Shown here one piece after another: positions 45,489-58,249 of a DNA stretch of 64,000 bases (position 1 is the stretch's first letter; each line of letters begins with the position of its first letter). Source of the stretch: Betaproteobacteria bacterium (GTDB taxonomy: Bacteria > Pseudomonadota > Gammaproteobacteria > Burkholderiales > Burkholderiaceae_A); NCBI GenBank assembly GCA_016868255.1, contig VGHN01000001.1, forward strand, positions 121,206 through 185,205, in the 5' to 3' direction. Under the pieces are notes generated by a model. That model had not been told where the DNA came from and did not search any database. It worked only from the letters and a program-made list of their open reading frames with translations. Made by a program: the position numbers and the translations under genes.

Positions 45489-47234
45489 TCAAATGGCCAC
45501 GTTCATGCGCTTCATGATCACCCACTGCTGCGCGATGGACACCACGTTATTGATGAGCCAGTAGAGCACCAGCCCCGCGGGAAAGAAGAAAAAGAAGACC
45601 GAAAACACCAAGGGCATGAACATCATCACCTTGGCCTGAAGCGGGTCGGGAGGCGCCGGGTTCAGTTTGGTCTGAACAAACATCGTGATGGCCATCACGA
45701 TCGGCAATATGTAGAACGGGTCGGGAGAGGAGAGGTCGGCGATCCAGAGAATCCAAGGCGCGTTTCGCATTTCAACACTAGCGAGCAAGACCCAATACAA
45801 CGCGAGAAAAACAGGAATCTGCACCAGCACAGGCAGACAGCCTCCCAGGGGATTGATCTTCTCTGTCTTATAGAGCTCCATCATTGCTTGATTGAGCTTG
45901 GCCTTGTCATGGGGATAGCGCTCTCGCAAGGCCATCAACCTTGGGGTCACCGCCTTCATTTTGGCCATAGAGCGATAACTGGCCGCAGACAAAGGATAGA
46001 AAAGCAACTTAATCAATATGGTGAGCAAGACAATCGCCCACCCCCAGTTCTGAACCAACCTATGCAACTGCTCAAGAAGCCAATAAATTGGCTTAGAGAG
46101 AAAAGTGAGAAATCCATAGTCCACCACCAGATCGAGCCCAGGTGCCAAGACCTCAAGGGTTCTTTGGGTCTGGGGGCCGACATACAGCAGCGCCTCGTGG
46201 GTCTGCTGCGCCCCGGGAGCAATCGGACTAAATGATTGAATAAGGCCAGCGGTATAGAGGTTCTCTCCCACTTTCCTTGTGTAGAACTCTCTGGGCGCCT
46301 CGTTCTTGAGCACCCAACTCGAGACGAAATAATGTTGAACGATGCTCAACCAGCCATCATTGGCCTGGCGAACATAGTCTTGCCGACCCTTCTCGATATC
46401 CGAGAAAGAGATTTTCTGGAACTTGGCCTGCTCCGTATAAATGGCCGGACCAGTGAAGGTCTGATAAAACTGGCTCTCACCTGGAGCAGCGTTTCCGGTT
46501 CTTAGGAACTGCAGATAAACATTGGGCGCGACAGCATCGGCGCCCGTATTCAGAACCGTATGCTGAACCTTTACTGTGTGGCCGGTGGGTTCAATCGAAA
46601 AAGTTTTAATCAGTTTGACCCCACCAGACTCCGATGCCAACACAATGGTTCGGCCCGGATCCTGTCCCGCCTTGAGTGGTTGAACAACGAAAGGCACGGT
46701 GTGATTCGGGAGAACCTTTGAAAGCCCCGCGGGAGCAACCAACCCTGACTGCGCCTCGAATCGGCGATCTAACTGAGTATCGAAAAGCCTGACCAACCCA
46801 CCCTCATAATTGTCCGAGGCCTGATCCAAAAGCTTGGCGCCAACCAAAATACCCCCAAGACTGTCCACAGTGAGTTCAAGGGAGTTGTTCTTCAGAACAA
46901 AACGTTGGCCCGTGGGCATTGCGGCAGTCACCGAGGTGGGTGGGCTTACAGGACCTGATGCGGCATTTAAATTGGTTGTGGCCTGAGGAAGAACCGCTCC
47001 ACCGCCAGGACTGGATGTCGGTACGTTCGATACTGTTGGTCCACTGTTTAGACCAGGCGCCGTCGGGTTGGCCCCCGCCGAAGGGGTGCCCTGCTGAGGC
47101 TGCTGTGGCTGCTGCACCTGTTGGGCTTGCTGAGTTTGTTGAACCGGCGGGAGAGACTGGCGCATCCAGGCGTCCCAAAGGAGAAAGAGGGAGCCGATAA
47201 AAATCATCAACAAAATAACGCGACGGGTTTCCAT
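45489..47234 (-). CDS. yidC: Membrane protein insertase YidC
   Basis: METRRVILLMIFIGSLFLLWDAW; LGGCLPVLVQIPVFLALYWVLL. Confidence 0.97.
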   Translation of the reverse strand: METRRVILLMIFIGSLFLLWDAWMRQSLPPVQQTQQAQQVQQPQQPQQGTPSAGANPTAPGLNSGPTVSNVPTSSPGGGAVLPQATTNLNAASGPVSPPTSVTAAMPTGQRFVLKNNSLELTVDSLGGILVGAKLLDQASDNYEGGLVRLFDTQLDRRFEAQSGLVAPAGLSKVLPNHTVPFVVQPLKAGQDPGRTIVLASESGGVKLIKTFSIEPTGHTVKVQHTVLNTGADAVAPNVYLQFLRTGNAAPGESQFYQTFTGPAIYTEQAKFQKISFSDIEKGRQDYVRQANDGWLSIVQHYFVSSWVLKNEAPREFYTRKVGENLYTAGLIQSFSPIAPGAQQTHEALLYVGPQTQRTLEVLAPGLDLVVDYGFLTFLSKPIYWLLEQLHRLVQNWGWAIVLLTILIKLLFYPLSAASYRSMAKMKAVTPRLMALRERYPHDKAKLNQAMMELYKTEKINPLGGCLPVLVQIPVFLALYWVLLASVEMRNAPWILWIADLSSPDPFYILPIVMAITMFVQTKLNPAPPDPLQAKVMMFMPLVFSVFFFFFPAGLVLYWLINNVVSIAQQWVIMKRMNVAI

Positions 47235-47238
47235 AGAT

Positions 47239-47502
47239 CTAATGCGCCTTGCTCGATTCGGTGGATTCGGTAGAGATAGGGACGGGGTCCAAACCAGACC
47301 GGCCCCATGGATGACAACGACAGAGCCGTTGAACGGTCAAGCGCCCCCCCGAAAAGAGCCCATGCAACTCAATGGCCTCGAGGGCGAAATCTGAACAACT
47401 CGGAAAAAAACGACAACGGGGGCCCAAATAGGGGCGAAGGACCAATTGGTAAGTCCGAATCAACAAGCGAGCAAGTGCAGAAAACATTGGCTCATTCCCC
47501 AA
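47239..47502 (-). CDS. yidD: Membrane protein insertion efficiency factor
   Basis: LIRTYQLVLRPYLGPRCRFFPSCSDFALEAIELHG. Confidence 0.95.
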   Translation of the reverse strand: MGNEPMFSALARLLIRTYQLVLRPYLGPRCRFFPSCSDFALEAIELHGLFSGGRLTVQRLCRCHPWGRSGLDPVPISTESTESSKAH

Positions 47503-47845
47503 ATAAAACCGCCCGCAGGTGATCTCGGCAAGACTGTCGGTGCACCGCCCCCTGCCAAGGACATACTGAACGAACCCTCAAGAGCCAGTTTCCCCCCTGA
47601 TAACTGGTAGGCAAAGACCGGATCCAACCCCGTGTCCAACGCCGAATCTGATTGCGCTGCGAAGCCGACCGCACCAGCCTCTTGGGCAGGATAAACCCCA
47701 GGCCAATGCGTTCTCCCTGTTCCGCGCATTCGGTAAGCGCAGCCCCGTGCAATGCAAAGGGGCCCCCCGATCGAACGGGTCGGCTCTGCACCAAACGTGC
47801 GAAGTCCTCTGGGTCGGCCAGGGCGACGATGACCGCTCTTGCCAA
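47492..47845 (-). CDS. rnpA: Ribonuclease P protein component
   Basis: LPKRLVRSASQRNQIRRWTRGWIR; position between rpmH and yidD. Confidence 0.9.
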   Translation of the reverse strand: MARAVIVALADPEDFARLVQSRPVRSGGPFALHGAALTECAEQGERIGLGFILPKRLVRSASQRNQIRRWTRGWIRSLPTSYQGGNWLLRVRSVCPWQGAVHRQSCRDHLRAVLFGE

Positions 47846-47856
47846 TGCCGCCGTCT

Positions 47857-47991
47857 TTAGACAGCCAGGCGATGACGGCCTTTGGCCCGACGGGCCCGAA
47901 TCACTGCGCGTCCTCCGCGGGTTCGCATGCGGACCAAAAATCCGTGGGTTCGTTTACGACGAACAACCGAAGGCTGATAAGTGCGCTTCAT
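47857..47991 (-). CDS. rpmH: 50S ribosomal protein L34
   Basis: Translated by eye: [44 protein letters not shown] (44 aa, below the ORF-track cutoff). Confidence 0.97.
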   Translation of the reverse strand: MKRTYQPSVVRRKRTHGFLVRMRTRGGRAVIRARRAKGRHRLAV

Positions 47992-48073
47992 TTGAAAACC
48001 TTTATAGACAAAGCTGAACCCGCTAGTTTACTCAAAACGAGGGGTTTTGCCCAAGGAAGTGCACCCCAGGGCC

Positions 48074-48082
48074 TGTGGATAA
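48074..48082 (-). promoter_or_regulatory. DnaA box TTATCCACA in rpmH-dnaA intergenic region
   Basis: tgtggataa read on + strand. Confidence 0.85.
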
Positions 48083-48108
48083 CTCTTCGGCTGGGGTAGA
48101 ATTGCAAC

Positions 48109-49527
48109 ATGAATCGCCCTGCCTTAACCGAACCCATTGATCACAGTACCCAGATGGATTGGCAGGCGTGCATGAACCATTTTTCAAAGCTCCTGCCAGA
48201 ACAACAGTTCCGAACTTGGGTCCAGCCCCTTGCCCTCAAGGGCCTGCAACCCTCTTCCGACGGTGTCGTCTTAAGCCTGCTGGCTCCCAATCGGTTCAAA
48301 CAATCGTGGGCGAAGGATCAGCTTAGCGAACCACTGCAACACTGGTGGTCTTCTCATTTAGGGCGACCCGTCGATGTTCAAATTCTCCTCAAAGAGGGGG
48401 CCCCAGACAATGAAGGCACCCAGCCTGGGTCTGGCTCTGAGACGCCGCAAGAAAGACTTTTGCCCACCCAATTAGAGCCCATCGGCGAGCAACAGCGCGC
48501 CATTGAAGCAACACGGCTTAATTTGGATTGGTCTTTCGAGAACTTCGTGGTGGGCAAGGCCAATCAATTGGCCAGAGCAGCGGCCATGCAAGTCGCTGAA
48601 AACCCTGGCACAGCCTACAACCCACTATTTCTCTATGGTGGCGTGGGTCTGGGGAAAAGCCACTTGATACACGCCATTGGCAATGAGCTCCTGGGCAAAA
48701 ACCGATCCAGCAAAATTCGTTATATCCATGCCGAGGCCTACGTCAGCGACGTTGTAAAGGCCTATCAACGCAAAGCCTTCGATGATCTTAAAAGCTACTA
48801 CCACAGCTTGGATTTGCTACTTATCGATGACATTCAGTTTTTTGCTGGCAAATCTCGCACCCAAGAAGAGTTTTTCTATACTTTTGAAGCACTAATCGCT
48901 TCTAAAAAACAAATCATCATCACAAGCGATACCTATCCCAGCGAACTCAATGGCATCGAGTCGCGGCTGGTGAGTCGCTTTAGCTCAGGCTTGACGGTTG
49001 CGATTGAGCCACCAGAGTTAGAGATGCGTGTGGCCATTCTTCTGCGCAAAGCCCAACAAGAAAAATTGGCACTCGAGGAAGAAGAAGCTTTTTTTATTGC
49101 ACAACAGCTTCGCTCAAACGTTCGAGAGCTCGAAGGCGCATTAAGAAAAATCATCGCCTATTGCCATTTTCATCAAACACAACCAAACGCTGAGGTCGTG
49201 CGCGAAGCCTTAAAAGACCTGCTATTTATTCACAAAACATCTATTTCGGTCGAGAGCATTCAAAAAACCGTGGCTGATTTTTACAAGATAAAAATCGCCG
49301 ACATGTACAGCAAACGCCGTCCGGCAAATATTGCTATGCCACGGCAAATTGCGATGTACCTGGCAAAAGAACTCACCCAAAAGAGTCTTCCCGATATTGG
49401 TGAATTGTTTGGTGGCCGAGACCACACCACTGTACTGCATGCCGTTCGGAAAATTAACGAACAACGTCAGAGGGATACAGAACTCAACCGCAGCCTGCAC
49501 CTCTTAGAACAACAAATCCGTGGATAA
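48109..49527 (+). CDS. dnaA: Chromosomal replication initiator DnaA
   Basis: [19 protein letters not shown]; domain [16 protein letters not shown]. Confidence 0.99.
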   Translation: MNRPALTEPIDHSTQMDWQACMNHFSKLLPEQQFRTWVQPLALKGLQPSSDGVVLSLLAPNRFKQSWAKDQLSEPLQHWWSSHLGRPVDVQILLKEGAPDNEGTQPGSGSETPQERLLPTQLEPIGEQQRAIEATRLNLDWSFENFVVGKANQLARAAAMQVAENPGTAYNPLFLYGGVGLGKSHLIHAIGNELLGKNRSSKIRYIHAEAYVSDVVKAYQRKAFDDLKSYYHSLDLLLIDDIQFFAGKSRTQEEFFYTFEALIASKKQIIITSDTYPSELNGIESRLVSRFSSGLTVAIEPPELEMRVAILLRKAQQEKLALEEEEAFFIAQQLRSNVRELEGALRKIIAYCHFHQTQPNAEVVREALKDLLFIHKTSISVESIQKTVADFYKIKIADMYSKRRPANIAMPRQIAMYLAKELTQKSLPDIGELFGGRDHTTVLHAVRKINEQRQRDTELNRSLHLLEQQIRG

Positions 49528-49685
49528 GCAGTGAACAACCCCAACTTATCCACATCGGTTCAATCAGTGAGCAATGCTAGGGAGCATTCCACCCCACTTG
49601 TCCACAACCCATTTTTTGAAAAATTTATTTCTTTTCAATAGCTTAGAGTGTTCTCCACCAATTTTGCAACCTTACTATTATTACT
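49519..49685. other. oriC: Putative oriC: dnaA-dnaN intergenic region with DnaA boxes and AT-rich segment
   Basis: DnaA-box-like sequences at 49519-49527 (TTATCCACG, - strand), 49546-49554 (TTATCCACA), 49598-49606 (TTGTCCACA); AT-rich stretch 49611-49640; gene-strand switch upstream of dnaA. Confidence 0.65.
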
Positions 49686-50789
49686 ATGATTTATATCAAA
49701 GCAACTAAAGAAGCGTTGTTAAAACCTTTACAACTCGTTAGCAATGTTGTTGAACGCCGGCACACCTTGCCAATCCTCTCCAACATTCTGATTCGGAAGC
49801 GAGGTGCCACGGTTGAGTTCATCGCGACCGACATTGAGATGCAGATTACCGCTCGAGTTGAAATTGGTCACGGTACAGAAGAAGGTGCCACCACAGTCTC
49901 AGCGAAGAAGTTGTTAGATATTTTGCGGGCCCTCAACAGCGATGGTGAAGTCACCATATCTCAAGCCGCCAATAAGCTAGTCATCACCCAGGGCAAGTCA
50001 CGCTTTAATTTGCAGACCCTGGCTGCTGAAGAGTTCCCGGTAGTGGTTCCCGCGGCCGAGTACGCAGCCCAGACAAAAATAGCCCAATCGAAGTTGAAGG
50101 CTTGTCTGCATCTCGTGCATTTTTCTATGGCCCAACAAGACATACGTTATTACTTAAACGGAATGTTGTTGGTCTTGCATCAAGGACAGCTAAGAACAGT
50201 AGCTACAGACGGACATCGATTGGCTTATAGCAGTCAAGAGGTCGAAAATGATGCGCAACTCGATGTCATCATTCCGAGAAAAGTGGTCTCTGAACTTCAA
50301 AAAGTTCTTGAAGACGTTGATCAACCCCTTTCAATCTCGGTTAATCCGAACCAGGTGAAGTTCTCCTTCGATCAGGTTGAAATCATCTCGAAACTAATTG
50401 AAGGTAAGTTTCCAGACTATGACCGTGTCATTCCAAAAAACCACCAGAAGACGCTAAAGATTGATCGTGAAAAGTTAAACCAAGCCCTCATTCGCGTCGC
50501 AATTTTGACAACGGATAAATTCAAAGGGGTGCGTCTGGCGTTTAGTGCAAACCAAGTCAAAATCAGCTCAACCAACGCCGAGCAAGAAGAGGCCGTTGAA
50601 GAATTAGACATTGATTATGGCTTTGAACCCCTGGAAATAGGGTTCAATGTCCAATACTTATTGGATGTCCTTTCTTACTTGGGAGACCAGACAATCACAC
50701 TACAACTGCAAGACAACAATGCCTCTGCGTTGCTAATGAGTGAGACACACCCTAATTTCCGCTACGTAGTTATGCCAATGCGCATTTAA
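49686..50789 (+). CDS. dnaN: DNA polymerase III beta subunit (sliding clamp)
   Basis: Full-length DnaN; LVSNVVERRHTLPILSNILI; C-terminal RYVVMPMRI. Confidence 0.99.
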   Translation: MIYIKATKEALLKPLQLVSNVVERRHTLPILSNILIRKRGATVEFIATDIEMQITARVEIGHGTEEGATTVSAKKLLDILRALNSDGEVTISQAANKLVITQGKSRFNLQTLAAEEFPVVVPAAEYAAQTKIAQSKLKACLHLVHFSMAQQDIRYYLNGMLLVLHQGQLRTVATDGHRLAYSSQEVENDAQLDVIIPRKVVSELQKVLEDVDQPLSISVNPNQVKFSFDQVEIISKLIEGKFPDYDRVIPKNHQKTLKIDREKLNQALIRVAILTTDKFKGVRLAFSANQVKISSTNAEQEEAVEELDIDYGFEPLEIGFNVQYLLDVLSYLGDQTITLQLQDNNASALLMSETHPNFRYVVMPMRI

Positions 50790-50800
50790 TTTAAGGATAG

Positions 50801-53238
<2,438 letters not shown>

Positions 53239-53239
<1 letters not shown>

Positions 53240-54150
53240 TGAGCCACACTTCTTCTAATCGGCTTGTCGTTGCCATTTCATCGCGGGCATTGTTCGATTT
53301 CGAAGAGGAAAATCGCGTCTTTGAACTCTCTGATGACCGGGCCTACATGCGGCTTCAGTGGGATCGCATGCAGACCCCAGCCAATCCTGGTGTTGCTTTT
53401 GGATTGGTTCAGAAGCTTTTGGCTTTCAATAAGGTGGCTGAGTCTCAACTTGTCGAAGTTGTGGTCCTCTCGCGCAACGACCCGGTCTCCGGGCTTCGCG
53501 TCTATCACTCGGCAAAGACACATGGCCTAGATATTCAGCGAGGCGTTTTTACGCGCGGCGAGGCGCCCTATCGTTATCTAAGGCCGTTGTCCGCCAATCT
53601 CTTTCTGTCTGCCAATGCGACCGACGTAGAACAGGCATTGATATACGGCTTTCCCGCAGCCCACGTTTATCCCCACTCTGCAAAGGCCTCGAAAGACCGG
53701 CCCAATGAGTTGCGAATTGCCTTTGACGGCGACGCCGTGTTGTTTTCAGATGAGGCGGAGCGGGTTTATCAAAACCAAGGCCTCGAGGCCTTTGTCTCCC
53801 ATGAGACCGAGCGCGCAAATATGCCACTACCCCCAGGCCCCTTCAAGCCACTCCTCGAGGCTTTGGTGAGCCTGCGGCAATCCCAAGCAAGCGGCATGAC
53901 CATTCGAACGGCCCTTGTCACCGCTCGATCGGCCCCCGCGCATGAGCGTGCTATTCGTACGCTGATGCAATGGAACGTGGAGATTGACGAGGCCTTCTTC
54001 CTGGGGGGGCTCGATAAATCCGGTTTTCTCAAGGAGTTCGAGCCAGACTTCTTCTTTGATGACCAAACACGCCACTGTGAGTCAGCAGCGGCAACAACTC
54101 CAACAGGCCAGGTAATCAGCGGGATAACTAACCACCCGAAAACTACTTAA
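53239..54150 (+). CDS. 5'-nucleotidase (AMP-specific 5_nucleotid family)
   Basis: RLVVAISSRALFDFEEENRVFE; LRIAFDGDAVLFSDEAERVYQ; FFLGGLDKSGFLKEF. Confidence 0.88.
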
Positions 54151-56647
54151 TTTTAGACTTGGCCACCTTGCTGGTTTTGGTGGCGACCTTTGCACCAGGT
54201 GCTTTTGGCTTCTTGGCTTCAAATTCAAAACCCACCTTGCCCTCGTCGGTCTTGACCAAGTAGGCCTTAAACCGACGCTTGGTCCTCGCAGATACAAACC
54301 CATCAAGCAGAGCTGTTCGGCCCTCATTGAGCAACCTCTGCATTTGCTCTACTGCGATGCTTTGCTGAAGGATCATCAGGCCGGAGCGAAAATCGCATGT
54401 CTTACTTGGGCCCACACTCTTCTCACATCCATAGCTACTTCCGTGTAAAAACACTGCAGACCCACACTTGGGACAGGGACCCAGCGACGTCTGCCCAGAA
54501 AAATCAACTTCCTCGGCATCGCCCTCTGCACTGCCTTGACCGAAATCGAACTCCAACTTGTGCTCACTGGTGAGCCGGAGACTGGCCGCAAAAGGCCGGC
54601 CCATCTTGCTGCGAAAGCCATCCATCGGTCCGAGCTGCCTCTCTCGAAGAAGGGTCTCAACTTCTTCAACCTCGAAAGTGCGGCCGCCAGGAACCTTGCT
54701 GATCGAAAACTCACAGCCCTCGCAGGCGAATCGTCGGTAGTTCTCTCGAACGAGGCCGCCACAGCGTGGACAGGGAGTCTTCAGGCTCGCATAGTCACCC
54801 GGAATGGTTGTGCTGTTGTAATTCTTGGCCTGCTCCACCATGTGGTCGGTCATGCGGGCAATCTCCTGCATGAACTCCCCACGGGTGAGGCCACCGGCTT
54901 CGATCTGTCGGAGTTTGAATTCCCAATCCCCAGTGAGCTCGGGACGCGAGAGGGCATCAATGCCAAGGCCGCGAAGAAGCGTCATGAGTTGAAACGCCTT
55001 GGCCGTGGGAATGAGCTCGCGCTGCTCTCTGAGAAGATACTTTTCGGCGAGCAGGCCCTCAATTACCGCTGCACGCGTTGCGGGTGTGCCCAGGCCTTTT
55101 CCGGCCATCGCCTCTCGCAGATCGTCGTCCTCAACGAGCTTTCCAGCGCTCTCCATGGCCGATAACAGCGTCGCCTCGGAGTATCGGGCCGGCGGCTTTG
55201 TCTTGAGCTCCAGCGACTCCACCGCAAGCAACTCTGGCGTGCGGGAATTGATTGCTGGGAGAGACCGGTCGTTGTCGGTCTCCTCCTTGCCATAGACGGT
55301 CAGCCAACCTGGTGTGACCAATATCTTGCCTTCGGTCTTAAAAAGCTCTGGCCCGACCTGAGTTAACCGTGTGGTGTTGAGATACTCGGCGGCTGGAAAG
55401 AAGATAGCTAGGAAGCGACGAGTAACGAGCTCAAAAATACGCTGTTCGGGCTCACTGAGGCTCTTTGGAAGCTGGCCGGTGGGAACAATCGCAAAGTGGT
55501 CTGAGACCTTGCTGTTATCAAAAACGCGCTTGTTGGGACGCACCCACTGCTGCTCCAGTATGGTTTTTGCGAACCCACCAATCACTGGAAGCTTCTTGAG
55601 TTCAGCGAGATTGGCCTTCACAGTCTCGATCATGTCCTCGGGCAGGGCCTTCGAATCTGTCCTGGGGTAAGTGAGCACCTTGTGCTTCTCGTAGAGTGCT
55701 TGGGCAATGCCGAGCGTGTTCTTTGCAGAAAAACCAAAGCGCGCATTGGCCTCTCGTTGAAGAGAGGTCAAGTCAAATAGTGCAGGCGCCGCTAGGGTGC
55801 TCGGCTTGCTCTCGTCATTAACCTTAACAGCTTGACCAGCGCAGGATTTCAGAAGTGCATCGAGTCTCTCGCGCGACCAGATCCGCTCGGCCCGATGCTC
55901 GGGGTTTTCATCGGATCGCTTGAAAGCCGGATCAAACCATTTGGCGATGTACTCGTCGTCCCCGAGACCAATCTTCGCGTGGAGTTCCCAATACGTCTTG
56001 GCGACGAACGCTCGAATCTGCTCCTCACGTTCCACCACCACCGCGAGAGTTGGCGTCTGAACCCTTCCCACCGTGGTGAGAAAAAACCCACCTTCTTTTG
56101 AATTGAATGCGGTCATGGCCCGCGTGCCGTTGATACCAACGAGCCAATCGGCCTCCGAGCGACAACGGGCAGCATCCGCAAGTGGGAGCAGGTCCTGATC
56201 AGGCCGCAGAGACTCGAAAGCCTTGCGAATCGCATCCGGTGTCATCGATTGAAGCCACAAACGGGACACAGATTGTTTCGCCTTTGTGTGCTGCACGATG
56301 TATCGGAAGATGAGTTCGCCCTCTCGACCGGCATCGCAGGCATTAATAAGGTGGTCAATGTCCTTGCGTTTGATTTGCCTCGCGATCACCTTGAGCTTCT
56401 GCTCTGACTTGGGAAGGGGCTGCAGGTCAAACTCGGGCGGAATGACCGGCAAATGAGCAAAGCTCCATTTGCCTCGTTTCACTTCGTACTTCTCGGGGGC
56501 GACGATCTCCAGAAGATGACCGACCGCCGATGAGATCACCATGTCGTCGCGCTCAAAGAGATCGTCCTTCTTCTCAAACCCCCCAAGGGCTTTGGCGATA
56601 TCGCTTGCAACAGAGGGCTTCTCGGCAATAACAAGGGCTTTTGACAT
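54143..56647 (-). CDS. topB: DNA topoisomerase III (type IA)
   Basis: MSKALVIAEKPSVASDIAKALGG; LTYPRTDSKALPEDM; C-terminal zinc-finger cysteines. Confidence 0.96.
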   Translation of the reverse strand: MSKALVIAEKPSVASDIAKALGGFEKKDDLFERDDMVISSAVGHLLEIVAPEKYEVKRGKWSFAHLPVIPPEFDLQPLPKSEQKLKVIARQIKRKDIDHLINACDAGREGELIFRYIVQHTKAKQSVSRLWLQSMTPDAIRKAFESLRPDQDLLPLADAARCRSEADWLVGINGTRAMTAFNSKEGGFFLTTVGRVQTPTLAVVVEREEQIRAFVAKTYWELHAKIGLGDDEYIAKWFDPAFKRSDENPEHRAERIWSRERLDALLKSCAGQAVKVNDESKPSTLAAPALFDLTSLQREANARFGFSAKNTLGIAQALYEKHKVLTYPRTDSKALPEDMIETVKANLAELKKLPVIGGFAKTILEQQWVRPNKRVFDNSKVSDHFAIVPTGQLPKSLSEPEQRIFELVTRRFLAIFFPAAEYLNTTRLTQVGPELFKTEGKILVTPGWLTVYGKEETDNDRSLPAINSRTPELLAVESLELKTKPPARYSEATLLSAMESAGKLVEDDDLREAMAGKGLGTPATRAAVIEGLLAEKYLLREQRELIPTAKAFQLMTLLRGLGIDALSRPELTGDWEFKLRQIEAGGLTRGEFMQEIARMTDHMVEQAKNYNSTTIPGDYASLKTPCPRCGGLVRENYRRFACEGCEFSISKVPGGRTFEVEEVETLLRERQLGPMDGFRSKMGRPFAASLRLTSEHKLEFDFGQGSAEGDAEEVDFSGQTSLGPCPKCGSAVFLHGSSYGCEKSVGPSKTCDFRSGLMILQQSIAVEQMQRLLNEGRTALLDGFVSARTKRRFKAYLVKTDEGKVGFEFEAKKPKAPGAKVATKTSKVAKSKIK

Positions 56648-56712
56648 TGTCTCCGACCAGGAAAATTGTTCGCAAGAATACACCCCCGCCCTCCTCTCGC
56701 AAGGGGAGTCCC

Positions 56713-57747
56713 TTAATGCAGCTGTTGCCACCTTCCATCGGAGAGCCGATGAACTCGTCCGAAAATTTCGAGCTGGAGCAATCCAGCGAGGATTTCACCG
56801 GCGCTCAGACTTAGGGCAGATTCAAGCGTGCTGAGCGCAATGGGGTTGGTATCCATGGCTCGAAGTATCAGTTCAGCGCGGGCATCACTGCCAACCGGTG
56901 TCTTAAAAAAGGAATTCCGATTACTGGCATGAGATTGGTCCGAATGGGACCCCATGGCCTCGATCCCCTCTAGCGTCTTTTGATTGGGTCGATAACCGAG
57001 ATCAGACAGGAGCTCATCGGGCGACCGAACCAGACAGGCCCCCTCTCGAATGAGCCGATGGCTGCCTTCATAACGCGGCTCATGGATAGACCCCGGCACC
57101 GCAAAGACATCCCCCCCAAACTCAGCACAGGCCAAAGCAGTGGTGAGCGAGCCGCTGTCAATCGCTGCCTCGATGACACAGACAGCCCCGCTGATGGCGG
57201 CAATGATGCGGTTTCGCTGTAAAAACTGATAGGGGCGGGCTGGCGTTTCGGCGGAGTACTCCGAAAGCACGAGGCCACCCGAATGAAGAATCTCTTCAAG
57301 AAGCATTCGGTTGCGACTTGGGTAGAGATGATTCAGACCATGTCCAAGCACTGCAATCGTGGCGCCTCCGCCCCGTAGAGCGCCTTTATGGGCCTGCGAG
57401 TCCACACCAATCGCAAGGCCACTGACAACAGCCATGCCTGACCCGGCTAAGGATTGCCCAAACCAGAAGGCGTCGCGAAGGCCTTGTGGGCTGGCTCGGC
57501 GACTGCCAACAATCGCCAACTGGGGTCGGGACAGGCTCTCGAGGCCACCCAAGGCAAACAAGCGCTCAAGGCCCGGTGAGGCAATGCGCAGACGCTGGTA
57601 GATGGGTTCGGGGAGGGCACGAATGTCGATCACTTCAGGCTGCACGCGATGTCTCCAAAACCCCAAAGCCTGACGAAAGCGCTCGCTTGACTGAACCTGC
57701 CGTTTGACCGATACACTTATTCCTATGCCGATTCTAGAAATTCTCAA
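56713..57747 (-). CDS. dprA: DNA processing protein DprA (start 57747 or GTG 57645)
   Basis: [46 protein letters not shown]. Confidence 0.92.
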   Translation of the reverse strand: MRISRIGIGISVSVKRQVQSSERFRQALGFWRHRVQPEVIDIRALPEPIYQRLRIASPGLERLFALGGLESLSRPQLAIVGSRRASPQGLRDAFWFGQSLAGSGMAVVSGLAIGVDSQAHKGALRGGGATIAVLGHGLNHLYPSRNRMLLEEILHSGGLVLSEYSAETPARPYQFLQRNRIIAAISGAVCVIEAAIDSGSLTTALACAEFGGDVFAVPGSIHEPRYEGSHRLIREGACLVRSPDELLSDLGYRPNQKTLEGIEAMGSHSDQSHASNRNSFFKTPVGSDARAELILRAMDTNPIALSTLESALSLSAGEILAGLLQLEIFGRVHRLSDGRWQQLH

Positions 57748-58246
57748 CTACCCAGACGCTCGGCTTCGAACCGTTGCCAAGCCGGTCACCCAGGTCGACG
57801 ATCGCATTCGACAGATCGTCAAAGACATGGCTGAGACCATGTACGACGCCCGAGGCATTGGTTTGGCCGCCACACAAGTCAACATCCATGAGCGGATCAT
57901 CGTTGTGGACGTCACCGAAGACCGCAATGGACTGCGGGCCTTGATCAACCCAGAGGTCATCTCAAGTAGTGCGCAGACGAAGGTTCATCAAGAAGGTTGC
58001 CTCTCTGTGCCGGGTGTCTACGACGAGGTGGAGCGCCCGGACTTGGTCAGGATTCGTTGTCTCGATGAGAATGGTGAGACCCAGGAGTTCGAGGCCGATG
58101 GGTTGCTCTCGGTCTGTATCCAACATGAAATGGACCACCTTCAGGGCAAAGTCTTTGTGGATTACCTCTCTCGACTCAGGCAAAGTCGTATTCAGGCACG
58201 CCTTCAAAAACAAAGCCGTATTCAAGCCCAGACAGCGCGTGCCTAG
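57725..58246 (+). CDS. def: Peptide deformylase
   Basis: [37 protein letters not shown]. Confidence 0.97.
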   Translation: MPILEILNYPDARLRTVAKPVTQVDDRIRQIVKDMAETMYDARGIGLAATQVNIHERIIVVDVTEDRNGLRALINPEVISSSAQTKVHQEGCLSVPGVYDEVERPDLVRIRCLDENGETQEFEADGLLSVCIQHEMDHLQGKVFVDYLSRLRQSRIQARLQKQSRIQAQTARA

Positions 58247-58249
58247 CCA

